Shown: positions 14,489 through 24,026 of the stretch, piece by piece
How the letters are laid out: each line of letters starts with the position of its first letter
Position numbering within the stretch: the first letter of the stretch is position 1
Source: Globodera rostochiensis
Taxonomy: Eukaryota; Nematoda; Chromadorea; Rhabditida; Heteroderidae
Length of the DNA: 64,000 nt
Direction: 5' to 3'
Assembly (NCBI GenBank): GCA_018350325.1
Contig: JAEVLN010000010.1
Coordinates: 2,418,001 to 2,482,000 of the forward strand
Position numbers and translations under genes: made by a program
The notes under the pieces: generated by a model
Databases searched by the model: none
Told to the model about the DNA's origin: nothing
Seen by the model: only the letters and a program-made list of their open reading frames with translations

Positions 14489-14838
14489 ATGAGTGACTTG
14501 ACGGAGAAGAATGTTCAGCAAACGATCAAATCGGCATTTGAGAACAAACATAATGATGAAATTAAGGTCTAAAATTTGAGTAAATTAAAAATGGCAAAAT
14601 TTGATTGCTAATTTTTAAGGGGATTATAAACGCGTCAATCGATGACAAAATGGAAAATCATTTCTCAAAACTGGCACAACTTTTTCAAAATGCTGCCATT
14701 ATTGTTGGAATTGCTATCGTACTCATCCTGACTACCGGCAAACTTTGGGGAAAAGTCAAAATTGCGTTGAATGAGAGGAACACACCACAACCAGCAGAAG
14801 CCAAAACGGTTGAAGAACCGGTGCGTTTTAAGAGTTAA
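14489..14838 (+). CDS. single-pass membrane protein, about 98 aa, two exons
   Basis: Exon 1 (14,489-14,566, MSDLTEKNVQQTIKSAF...) joins exon 2 (14,620-14,838) in phase 0. The product has a charged N-terminus of about 50 residues, one hydrophobic segment (AAIIVGIAIVLILTT), and a charged tail rich in Pro and Glu. There is no signal peptide before the membrane segment. The end is uncertain: EEP is followed by a possible donor (GTGCGT), and an open stretch at 14,916-15,015 (AIPLEAEAWWQFHSIPLP) follows an AAAAG acceptor in compatible phase, so the gene may have further exons. Not recognised. Confidence 0.5.
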
Positions 14839-14915
14839 TTGTTTTATTTAAATGGTATTTAGCAAATTATAATTTAATTATTTCAAAAAAAAACAAAAAT
14901 TATATATTTTAAAAG

Positions 14916-15015
14916 GCGATTCCATTGGAAGCGGAAGCGTGGTGGCAATTTCATTCAATTCCCCTCCCAAAATGTGCTGATTTTGTCGCTTTGCACCCAA
15001 TAAATCTTGAAGGGG
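14916..15015 (+). CDS. possible further exon of the membrane-protein gene
   Basis: Open in phase 0 from a TTTTAAAAG acceptor to a GGG|GTAAAT donor. Encodes about 33 residues including a WWQFHSIPLPKC stretch. Only position and phase link it to the gene at 14,489. Confidence 0.3.
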
Positions 15016-15267
15016 TAAATTTTTGTTTTTTTAAATTTTATTTTAAAAATCAATCTCCAAAAAAGCTACAAAATCTCATTTTCAGAAAAAAACAGCTTTG
15101 TCTCAAAATGTCTTATTTGGATTTTCTCAGTTGGGTGCCGGATTTATATAGAATAAAAATTTGTCAAAGGTGGTCAATAAAAATGTTTTGTTTGAATTTA
15201 TTTTTTTTACTTTTATATTTCGTTTTTCGAAATCCGAAAACTTTGGTCCCTTCAAATTCCTTTCAAT

Positions 15268-15498
15268 TAGAGTAGGCCGGGACTGGTACTGGTACTGAAG
15301 TCTCCAATTTTGGGACTGAATTTCCCCCTTAAAGAATCCCGGTTTTTTTCAAAATTTCCAAATCTTTGTTTTTGACCATTAGTTCCGGGTTTTGGACGTG
15401 GGATTTGATTAATTTTCTCCTTTATAAAATCCGGGGTTTTTTATTTTCTCAATCCCGATCCCGGTTTTTTCCAAAAATCCCGGTCCCGGCCTACTCTA
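15268..15498. mobile_element. hAT-type MITE, 231 bp, TSD CTTTCAAT
   Basis: The ends TAGAGTAGGCCGGGAC and GTCCCGGCCTACTCTA are perfect inverted repeats of 16 bp. The 8-mer CTTTCAAT flanks both sides (15,260-15,267 and 15,499-15,506). The interior carries CCCGGTTTTT words. A remnant of the same end (CCTACTCTA) occurs at about 43,921. Confidence 0.92.
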
Positions 15499-15762
15499 CT
15501 TTCAATCATTATTCCAGAATAAAATTGGATTCGCAAATGCTTTGTGCATGACAGATTATCCCATTTAGCCGATTTGTGTTATATGATTTTGAAAAATTTT
15601 GGAATTATTTCTTAATTTTAAAAGTTGATCAATTTACAAATTTCGACTGATCAAATGAATATGTATAGAAATTCTCGGCAGTACCTGCCGCGCAAATATT
15701 AAAATAATTTTGAATAAGAGTGTTTATGTTGAAAATTATAAAAGTTTAATTATAATTCACAG

Positions 15763-16097
15763 GAAACAAATAATAATGTGAACGATAATGGTGGACAGCA
15801 GATTTTGATGGTAGATGAACTCCATGAAGAGTGCGGCGTTCGAGAAGAAGAGGAGGAAGAACTGATGGAAAAGAATTTATTTGCCAGCCGCATGGTTGAG
15901 AGGCCATTAAAAGTAAGTGAAAGAAAATCCCTTTTTAAATGCATTAATATTTTTAGTGCAACATTTTCGGCCATCGATCGGCACAATCTTTTGACCTGCA
16001 ACTGCACATGTGCACCCACACCGGTGTGAGGCCGTTCAAAGTGAGCAAAAAAAAATCATTTTAAAAATGTTTTTATTATTAAATTTGGTGCACCATT
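15763..16097 (+). pseudogene. ZF-A1: broken zinc-finger gene fragment
   Basis: Two exons of the family are recognisable: the acidic exon (15,763-15,912, NNGGQQ-type start then EEEEEE) and one finger exon (15,957-16,040). The second zinc Cys of the finger is Phe (CNIF in place of CxxC). The following finger, at about 16,087, starts TGCACCATTTGTGG but its acceptor reads TTTGG rather than TTTAG, and the finger is cut off after a few codons. The array is therefore dead. Its 5' region is duplicated upstream of ZF-A2. Confidence 0.7.
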
Positions 16098-17124
16098 TGT
16101 GGTTTGGTTTGTGGGCTCCCTGTTTTGAAAAAATAATTTTTTTTTAAAGTCGAATACACCACCTGAATACCCTAGAAACACTTTTTTTGACTTTAAAAAC
16201 AAAGCCCACAAATCAAAGTATTACCCTATTTCGTAATATATATTTAAAAAAATTCCGGAATTAGTGCCCAAATGACTCGGTATCCATGTGACTCGTGCCC
16301 AAATGTCCGAAAACTTAGTCTCTTCAAAATTACAATGATTATTCTCAAATGAAATTGAAAATGACTGTATTTTTTTTTACAAATTTGAAACTGTTTATGG
16401 GTGACAATCCATTTTTAGCTGACTTTGTGGAAATATATAATTTTGAAAATTTTTTGGAATTATTGGTTAATTTTCAAAGTTGATCATTACATATTTCGAA
16501 TGATCAAATAAATAGTATAGAAATTCTCGACATCGCCTGCGGCACAAATATTACATAAATTTGAATAAGATTGTTTATGTCGAAAATTAAAAGTTTAATT
16601 TCACAGGAAACAAATAATAATGTGAACGATAATGGTGGACAGCAGATTTTGATGGTAGATGAACTCCCCAAAGAGCGCGGCGTTCGAGAAGAAGAGGAGG
16701 AAGAACTGATGGATAAAAAAGAAAAAACAAAACACGAAGAGGAAGAAGAAGAATCAACAGATGAAGAAAAAAAAGAATCGACGGATGAAGAAGAGAAAGA
16801 ACTGATAGAAAAGAATTTGCGCGCCACCCACGCGGATGAGGGAAAGAAATTCAAAGTAAGTAAAAAATAAATAAATAAACAAAAACATTTTTTAAATACA
16901 TTTAAATATTTAGTGCACCGAATGTGCTTATCAAACAGCACAAGCCGGAAATCTGAAACGGCACATGCGCGCCCACACCGGCGAGAGGCCGTTCAAAGTG
17001 AGCGAATAAAATTCATTTAAAAATGCTTTAAAAATTAAATTTAGTGTACAATTTGTGGCCATAGTTCAGCACAATCTGGCGACCTGAAACTGCACATGCT
17101 CACCCACTCCGGCGTGAAGCCCTT

Positions 17125-18041
17125 CAGGGCTGTGTCGAAATTTCGATTTTCGAATTTCGATTTTCGACGTTTTTTTCCTTTCGATTTTCGATTTCGACAA
17201 AAATGGGCTGTTTTTCGAAAATAATTTCGAAAGTCGGAGGTCCAGGTTTTTAAATTTTTGGCAAGGATGGGCAGTGGTCTTGCCAACTTTTTGACAAACT
17301 TTCAATCTTTTTTACATGCGTCCAACAGGTTAATTTATAGCTCAGTGGTTTGTCTTTACGATTTTGTCTTTTGTGTTCGAACCCGCTACAGTGCGATCAC
17401 TTTTTTAACCTTTCTTCGGCCTTCACATTCTATCCCCCATTAACGGAACATTTTTAATGATTTTCAATTATTTTTAAATTAAAATACTTACAAAAAAAGA
17501 CCTCCGTACATTCTCCACTCTTATGTAAAAATGTTTTCCCCGAAATTACGAAGAAAAAAGCTCAATTTTGCGAAAATTTTGGTGAAATTGCTTAACAAAA
17601 CCCCCAAATTTCTCCCAGCGGCGCCTATCGGCACCGACGGGCCGCCACTGAAAGCATAAAGTCGACCAATTCATTGTGGTTTTTGGATCATTTTTCTTAA
17701 CAAATTGAGTCAAAAAATCAAAATTTTCTCGGCGGCGCCTATCGGCACCGCCGACACCCCACCCTCATAAAAGCTTAAAATGGGCATATGAAGGCCTCTG
17801 AAATAAAAAATGCATCCTTCAAAAATTTAAAAATGAACAAGAAATATTTCAAAAAATATTTATTAAATAAATTATTTTAAAAAAATTTTTTCTAATCACA
17901 TAAAAAAAATTTTCGATTTTGTTTCGATTTTCGATTTTCGAATTTCGATTTTCGACGTTTTTTTCCTTTCGATTTTCGATTTCGAACTTTTCAGTTTCGA
18001 TTTTCGATTTCGACTTTTTTTTTACTTTCGACACAGCCCTG
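17125..18041. mobile_element. hAT-type element, 917 bp, inside a zinc-finger exon, TSD AAGCCCTT
   Basis: Terminal inverted repeats CAGGGCTGTGTCGAAA and TTTCGACACAGCCCTG (16 bp, perfect). The finger-linker sequence AAGCCCTT is duplicated at 17,117-17,124 and 18,042-18,049. Both subterminal regions are arrays of TTTCGATTTTCGA words. The middle has GCGGCGCCTATCGGCACCG twice and a tRNA-like promoter. No transposase seen. Confidence 0.92.
17337..17391 (+). repeat. tRNA-like A and B boxes inside the hAT element
   Basis: TAGCTCAGTGG (A-box like) is followed about 40 bp later by GTTCGAACCC (B-box like). Arms do not fold into a full tRNA, so this looks like a tRNA pseudogene or SINE head carried within the element. 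Confidence 0.5.
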
Positions 18042-18341
18042 AAGCCCTTCAAAGTGAGTAAACGATAAGCCCTAAAATTTCTTTACTATCCTCTGGAAAT
18101 TCATTTAAAAATGCTTAATAAAAATTAAATTTAGTGTACAATTTGTGGCTATCGATCAACACACGCAGGAAATTGAAACGGCACAGGCGCACCCACACGG
18201 GTGAGAAGCCATTTGAGGTAAATGAACGAATTATGTTTTTAAATACATTTTTTAAATATTTAGTGCACCATTTGTGGCCATCAAACAGCACAAGCGGGAA
18301 ATTTGAAACAGCACATGCGCATTGCGCACCCACACGGGTGA

Positions 18342-19055
18342 GAAGCGTCGACACTTGCGCCAGCTTCATTAAAGAAATCTTTCCCTGGTGGAAAACGGAA
18401 TTATATTTTTGCGATAAACATACAAAATGTATTTAATTTATTCTGGCTTTTTTTTTTCGATTTCACCTTTTTTCGTTTCTCACAATTGTAAATATATGTT
18501 CACATGTTTTGGAAAATTTTATTAAAAAAATCAAAAAAAAAAAAAAATTTTAAAGAATATTTCGATCTTTGGTGGTGCATTTTTGGTCAACAAAAAAGTC
18601 ATTTTTTAAAAATACCGAAAAAAATATCGCGGTATTCCACACAGAGATATCTCGGTAATTATACCTGACGTTAACAAATAAACAATTATCAATTTTAAAT
18701 ATTTAAATTAGGTTTATGTAAAACAATTCTTTTTATTTTTTCCACCCGCTAATGAATATAAACTTGCGGGCCTGAACCGCCGACGAAAACGACACGTCCA
18801 ATTTCGTGAACAGCAGCGTGTCCAATGCCCGTAAATCGGGGGCTTTCCACGTCATCCCCGGAGGGGTCTGAAGAGGGGCGTCGAAAATGATCAGCAGTTT
18901 TTTGGGCTGACGATGATTAATCATTCTAAAAAATATTTCCTAAACAGATTCCAAAATGTTTACTCTATTTTATTTTGATGATTTGAACGCCAACAAATCC
19001 AAATCCAACCATTACAAAAGTTTTTTATTAAATCAAAATATTAAACTTAAGAGAC
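18342..19055. other. intergenic; decayed CR terminal exon near 18,735-18,800
   Basis: Sequence at about 18,738-18,800 (CCACCCGCTAATGAATATAAACTT...CGCCGACGAAAACG) is clearly related to the last exon of CR3 (20,657-20,757) but without acceptor or frame. The opposite strand has an open frame of 63 codons (18,924-18,733), which I regard as chance. The rest is AT-rich. Confidence 0.5.
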
Positions 19056-19817
19056 ATGAAAATTATTGTTCTTACAATTTTTTGTGTTGCGCCGTGGGTT
19101 TGCTTCGGTAAATTTATATATAAATATAAATAATATATATATTTATTATATTTATAATAAATTTATACATTCTAAATTTAAAGGACTCAAGTGCAAATTT
19201 AACGAAAAAGTACCGGGGGTTCGGCCCGAAATTGTCAAATGTCAAAATGATGAGCATTATTGTGCTGCAGCCAACTGCACAGCATGTACACAGCGATTTA
19301 AATAATATTATTATTTACTTTCAGTAAAATAATTCCAGGAAAAATTTATAATTTTTAAAAACTAATTTGAACCCCAAAGACATGAATTGCAACATTCAAA
19401 AATATTAAAATTATAAACTATTGTAAGGATTTGAGTGTTCCGCTGGTTGGAAGCGAACGGTTAAAACGCCTATGGCGGGGGCAAAAGATCATCCATAAAG
19501 AAGAAACCAAATGGGTAGCCCCGGTAGCTCAGTTGGAAGAGCTGCCCACGGATTGGGTGGAGGACGTGGGTTCGAGTCCCACCCGGGGCTAACATTTGGC
19601 CTATTCTTTACTCTATGTATCGGCACATTTTTAGATAATAGTTTTACGGAGCCCAGCAGTTATCATTTTACAAGCTGGGGATGTTTTAATTCCACGGATT
19701 CGCAAAAGTGTAGCGAATTATTCACAGCAAAATCTTTTTATGGTCGAAACTACACATGCGAGCCGTGCTTTATTGGCAAAAAGGATGTTGACTTGGCCAA
19801 CGAGAATTTTACGAAAG
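19056..19817 (+). CDS. CR2: secreted Cys-rich protein, at least three exons
   Basis: Exon 1 (19,056-19,107) encodes a signal peptide (MKIIVLTIFCVAPWVCF), the same length as exon 1 of CR1. Exon 2 (19,194-19,285) encodes GLKCKFNEK...VKCQNDEHYCAAANC. Exon 3 (19,635-19,817) encodes NSFTEPSSYHFTSWGC... and CEPCFIGKKDVDLANENF. All joins are phase 1. The C-terminal exon after the GTATGC donor at 19,818 is not identified. If exon 2 is read through, translation stops at 19,305. Intron 2 contains a tRNA-like sequence on the same strand. Likely secreted; function unknown. Confidence 0.6.
19518..19590 (+). tRNA. tRNA-like sequence, probable tRNA pseudogene
   Basis: It has the length of a tRNA (73 nt), with a perfect 7-bp acceptor stem (GCCCCGG/CCGGGGC), 4-bp D stem (GCTC/GAGC) and 5-bp T stem (GTGGG/CCCAC) around TTCGAGT. 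The anticodon arm does not pair properly and position 33 is G rather than U, so no anticodon can be assigned with confidence. It lies within intron 2 of CR2. Either a decayed tRNA gene or a tRNA-derived repeat. Confidence 0.6.
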
Positions 19818-20075
19818 GTATGCTTACCTTTTTTATAATTAAAAAAAAAATAAATTTTACTTACCTAGGGTTCAGCTATTCGGCTTGGACCCGGGTGGGT
19901 GGGTGGGTGGGTATCTTTTGATTTTTTGGCCCGGCAAAAGGCTCGGTCCAAAAATTCCGGATTCAATCTCGCGCAATCCCGACAACCGAGGGGATTCCGA
20001 TCAATTGATTCTCCATTTCGATGACAAAATAATATTACTTGCATTTAAAAATGTCTAGCTAATTTAAAAAAAAAA

Positions 20076-20757
20076 ATGTTTGCTCTACAATTTTTTTTGT
20101 GCTTTTCTATGGTTTCGGTGAACAAATTTAATATAGGAATTAAATTGACTATTTTCCAATTTTAAAGTGCTAAGATGCAAACGTGGAGAAGAAGGTGGAC
20201 CATCGGATTATACTGAGATTGTTGAGTGTTATGAGGGGGCACATTTTTGTGTTGCCGCAAGTTGCATTTATTGTAAGGATCGCAGAATTAAATTGGATAT
20301 TTGGTTGATAACCCAATTCTTTTTATTATTCCAGTGAACTCTGGCTTCGGGCCTCAGCCGAAAGGTAATTAAATGTAATTAAATTATTCAATATATAATT
20401 GATTCATTAGCAAATAATTGAATTTAAATTATTGTAATTTTAGTAAAGAAGGCCACAAATAACGTTACAAAATGGGCCTGTGCCGAGCATAATGACCCAC
20501 GTTACGGAATGTCTGCAGATATTCCGGATATCGACATGGTGTGCGATGAGCCACGCTTTATTGGTGAGAAAGATGTCGATTTGGCCAACATTAACTATAC
20601 CGGAGGTAAACAAATAAAACAAAATCAATTTTAAAATATTTAAATTGTTTTTTTAGTTTTCCCAACCGCTGCTGAATATAAACTTACGGGGCGCAACCCG
20701 CCGACGAAAACGCCGCGTCCGATGGCAAACGCCGGAAAAGGTGGTACAAAAAGTTAG
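20076..20757 (+). pseudogene. CR3: secreted Cys-rich gene, five exons, frame problem in exon 1
   Basis: Exons 20,076-20,117, 20,168-20,272, 20,335-20,364, 20,444-20,605 and 20,657-20,757. Exons 2 to 5 join in phase 1 throughout. Exon 1 (MFALQFF... from the ATG) ends in phase 0, so it does not fit exon 2; one base in its eight-T run would account for this, so decay or a sequence error are both possible. Exon 4 has KWACAEHNDPRYG and VCDEPRFIGEKDVDLAN, where two cysteines conserved in CR1, CR2, CR4 and CR5 are replaced (Tyr and Arg). The tail exon is VFPTAAEYKLTGR followed by Pro/Lys/Gly-rich sequence. Confidence 0.6.
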
Positions 20758-22392
20758 TATTATTTTAAAATTCAAATTGGCTGAGTTTAAAAATGATTTT
20801 TTATTCAAATTACATACTTCAAATAATATAAAGATTATTCAAATATTCCTAATATTCAAATAATATGCCGACATACGCGATTTTATTTACTGGTTAGTTT
20901 GTTTATATTCAAAAGCTCAAACTCGATTTTTTAACAGATTAATGAAGATTATAAAATTGCATTCCGTTAAACTTAAAAGCTATAATTATGGGTTTGAAAT
21001 TGTTTGATTTCTTTTTTTTAACGATTTAAATACTATCAGAAAAAGCATAAGATATTTGCCATTTATTAAAATTTTATATTAAAAATTGACTCTGCACCGC
21101 GGAACTGCACATTTAAAGACAGTTTTCATTTGTAGTTGAAAGTGCATTCACCAACCTTTTGCTTGTTATGCTGACATTCGGTAAATAATAAACTAACATT
21201 TTAAGTGTAAAAAATGTTTTAAATTTAAATTTATTTCTAGTTCTGGCTATTTTGTGTCGTTTCTAATTGGTTCGGCCTTCGCGATTGTGCTGGATACTTA
21301 ATTGCAATTTATGCATTGATTATAAAAAGTTTTAAATTGTCATTTTTTAATAAAAACATTTTTATTTTGATTCTAAAATTGGCGAAATGTTTACAAATTT
21401 TTAAAATATATCCAATAAAATGAGAAAAAGTCCATTCGAGGCTAAACCGTGGAAAAAACCGTGGAAAAAAACCCCAAAACGTGGAAATTTCCACGTTTCC
21501 GTAGTAAAATAACAACCCTGTTAAGGTCTCAAGTTCAAATTTGGTCAAAAAATGCCCAATTGGTCATAGGGAAATTTAAGAATGTCAAACTGATGAGCAA
21601 TTTTGTCACCATAATTAGCAGTTATGGTTTTTTGCTGTTTTTGGAAAGTAACACTAGTAGAGGGGCTGGTCATTATGGAAGCATTCGAAATGTGATGCAT
21701 TTTTAATGGGTTAAAAAGTTTGCTGCACATTTGTCCGTCGCCCAATTGTCCGGCCCAATTGTTCGTCGCCCAATTGTCCGCAGTCCAAATGTCCATCGCC
21801 CAAATGTACGGAAACCATCCGGACGTGTGCCCGCACACAAACTTTGTTTTAAATAAATTAAAAATTTTCAATTCTGTATCTTTTTTCTTTTCGACGCCGA
21901 TAGTCAATTCATCTTTAATTAAAAATAAATTTAAGTAAATGCGAGAAAAATGTTCTGTAATTTGAAAATTTTTTTTTCTCAAATCCAAAATTTCAATTTT
22001 TTATTTTTAAGAATCGAAGTTTGCTGAACGACTTATCAAATGAAATCCCAAGACAAGCGCTGAAATCAAAATTCGATTTTAAGAGGGAATTGTTGAGAAA
22101 AAATTAAAAATTAATTATTTGAGTGCGTAAGTTGAAATATTTTTATAAATCGAATGAAATTAAAAACGGGTTTGACCATTTTTATTTAAAACCCAATCCC
22201 GACATTTCCAGTCGCCGCTAGGGATAAAATGAACTTTAAGTCGATTTTTTATTGTGATTTAAACCTTTTATCGTTAAAATAATTGAAACATATATAGAAA
22301 ATGGATTCCAAATAAAAGGCAGAATAAATTAAAACATTTTGTATTTTTAACGCAAAAATATATGTTTTTCCAACAGCAAAAAGAGAGTTTCT
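20758..22392. other. downstream block of CR3: mini-ORF, repeat D, no larger gene
   Basis: Holds the spliced mini-ORF at 21,168-21,266, repeat D (about 21,340-21,720) and a short tandem of GTCCGTCGCCCAATT-like units (about 21,733-21,820, also near 25,790-25,830 and, more loosely, 16,270-16,310). The remainder is AT-rich. Confidence 0.5.
21168..21266 (+). CDS. 12-codon spliced mini-ORF, copy a
   Basis: ATG at 21,168; 13-nt exon, 60-nt intron with GTAAAT donor and TTTCTAG acceptor, second exon 21,241-21,266 ending TAA. Product MLTFVLAILCRF, hydrophobic. The same peptide is encoded at 27,455 and 32,224, always downstream of a CR gene. It may be the remains of a signal-peptide-encoding gene start rather than a working micropeptide. 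Confidence 0.4.
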
Positions 22393-23993
22393 TTAATGGA
22401 TCCGGCGCAAATGGACTTTCAGATTTGAAGAATTTTTGAACGCCTTGTGGCAATCCGTGCACTAAACATTTATTTTACAAAAGATTTTCAGATTCGGCAA
22501 TTCATAAGGGGGCAAAAAGAACGGGTAAAACTCACTTTAAATGGCCTCTCACCCGTATGGGTGCGCATGTGCCTCTGCAGATCGCCAGTGCGTGCTGATC
22601 GATAGGCGCATTTGGTGCACTAAAATTATATGATTAAATGCATTTTGTTTATGCGCATAAAATATGCACCAAAAATTGCAAAATATGCACATAAATTTTT
22701 CCAAATTCAATAGAAAATTTCCTCAAAATACTATAGCCAAGTTTTTCTTAATTGAAGTAATAAGAGAAATAAAAATTTTTATATGTAAATTAAAGGCATT
22801 TCAGAAAAATTTTTTGATAATAAGCAGAATTTTAAAACATTTTTTGGTGGCAGAATTTTAAGTCGCGAAAAATTTTTAGGTGTGTACATTTTTTGAAAAT
22901 GTTCAAAAATTTGATCCTAGGGGTGTATTTTTTGTTCTTATTGCATTTTTGTTAAGGAATTTTTGAAAAATGGCGAAATATGCACATAAATCGCGAAATA
23001 TGCAAAATATGCACATGGAAATGCGTTCTAGAAGCTTCAAACCAAGCTGAAAACACGTTTTTCGTGCGTTTTAGACCGTTCCCAGTTCAGGAAAAAATAT
23101 GCATGTGCATATAAATGCCATCCCTAATTATTTTACTTACTTTGAATTTCCTCCCTCCACCCGTGTGGATGAGCATGTGCTGTTTCAAATTTCCCGCTTT
23201 TGTTGACCGATGGCCGCAAATGGCGCACTAAATTTAATATTAATAAACATTTTAAATGTTTTTTATTCCCTTACTTTAAAGGGTTTCACACCGGTGTGGG
23301 TGCGCATGTGCTGTTTCAGATTCCCAGGGTGTGCTGATCGATGGCCGCATTCGGTGCACTAAAAATAATATAAATGTCGGCGTATTATTTGAATATAAGA
23401 TTTTCGAATTTTTTAAATTCCGGTTTTTCTTTATTGTTAAATTAGGGTTAAGCCCCGACCCCGACTTTCCCGCCGCCGAGGGGTCGGGGCTCAACCCCTA
23501 ATTTAAATATCTTTTTTTGTTTGAGACGCCGACATTAATAACATTTATTCTCTCACTTTGAACGGCCTCTCGCCGGTATGGGTGCGCATGTGCTGTTTCA
23601 GATCGGCTGCGCGTGCTGATCGATAGGCGCAAATCGTGCACTTAAATATTTAAATGTATTTAAAATTTGTTTATTTATTTTCCCGCTCTTTTCTTTACTT
23701 ACTTTGAATTTCCTTCCTACCACGCCCGTGTGAGTGCGCAAATGTTTTTTTGTCGATTCTTTCTCCTCTTCTTTATCCGGCATTTCTTCCTCCTCCTCTT
23801 CTTCATCCGGCATTTCTTCCTCCTCCTCTTCTTCATCCGGCATTTCTTCCTCCTCCTCTTCTTCATCCGGCATTTCTTCCTCCTCCTCTTCTTCATCCGG
23901 CAATTCTTCCTCCCGAACGCCGCGTTTTTCATGGAGTTCATTTGCCACCAGAAGCTGCTGTCCACCATTGTTAATCACATCCGTATTTGTTTT
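22393..23993 (-). CDS. ZF-B: C2H2 zinc-finger protein, five fingers, one per exon
   Basis: Acidic exon 23,993-23,703 (97 codons) then finger exons 23,640-23,557, 23,358-23,275, 23,227-23,141, 22,619-22,536 and 22,461-22,393, all phase 0; last exon ends TAA. The acidic exon carries a [17 protein letters not shown] box and five near-identical 10-residue units ([10 protein letters not shown]). Fingers read CTICAYRS..., CTECGHRS..., CAICGHRS..., CTKCAYRS... and a final CTDCHKAF...HLRRIH that is closest to the classic form. Linkers are TGERPFK or TGVKPFK, so a sequence-specific DNA-binding protein is expected. The first four fingers have Ser where most C2H2 fingers have the core Phe. The initiating exon is not clear; an in-frame ATG lies at 24,026. 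Introns hold an ATATGC-word element and a 58-bp hairpin element. Confidence 0.72.
22640..23125. mobile_element. ATATGC-word element in ZF-B intron
   Basis: Dense repeats of AAATATGCA and a right end GCATATAAATGCCATCCCTA, matching the style of the element at 29,770 (ATATAAATGGTGGCCCTA). The left terminus was not located. Probable non-autonomous hAT relative. Confidence 0.5.
23443..23500. mobile_element. 58-bp hairpin element in ZF-B intron
   Basis: TAGGGTTAAGCCCCGACCCC is followed by its imperfect inverse ending GGGGCTCAACCCCTA. Flanking 8-mers TGTTAAAT and ATTTAAAT agree at six of eight positions. Consistent with a very small hAT-type MITE. Confidence 0.6.
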
Positions 23994-24026
23994 CTGTGAA
24001 TTCCATAAACAAATTTTTTTAAACAT

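Larger units (their letters stand above)
16607..18341 (+). pseudogene. ZF-A2: C2H2 array disrupted by hAT insertion and frameshift
   Basis: Acidic exon 16,607-16,855 (83 codons, with two STDEE-type units) is followed by finger exons 16,914-16,997, 17,045-18,053, 18,135-18,217 and 18,264-18,341. The second finger is split by a 917-bp hAT-type element; removing it restores an exact 84-bp exon. The third finger exon is 83 bp: one T is lost in GGAAATTTG, so the frame hits a stop. The last exon has the family ending (HMRIAHPHG then TGA). One possible start reads MSKIKSLISQ across the acceptor at 16,606, but paralogues have stops there, so the true first exon is unknown. Intact relatives are ZF-B and ZF-C. 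Confidence 0.75.

Noticed and set aside
18733..18924. 63-codon minus-strand frame
   Set aside because: The region is a plus-strand relic of a CR terminal exon; the frame is probably chance, although it does have an ATG and a stop.
19511..19921. 136-codon frame beginning with a GSSVGRA-like peptide
   Set aside because: This peptide is the usual translation artefact of a tRNA-like sequence; the real coding exon of CR2 (19,635-19,817) lies within its second half.
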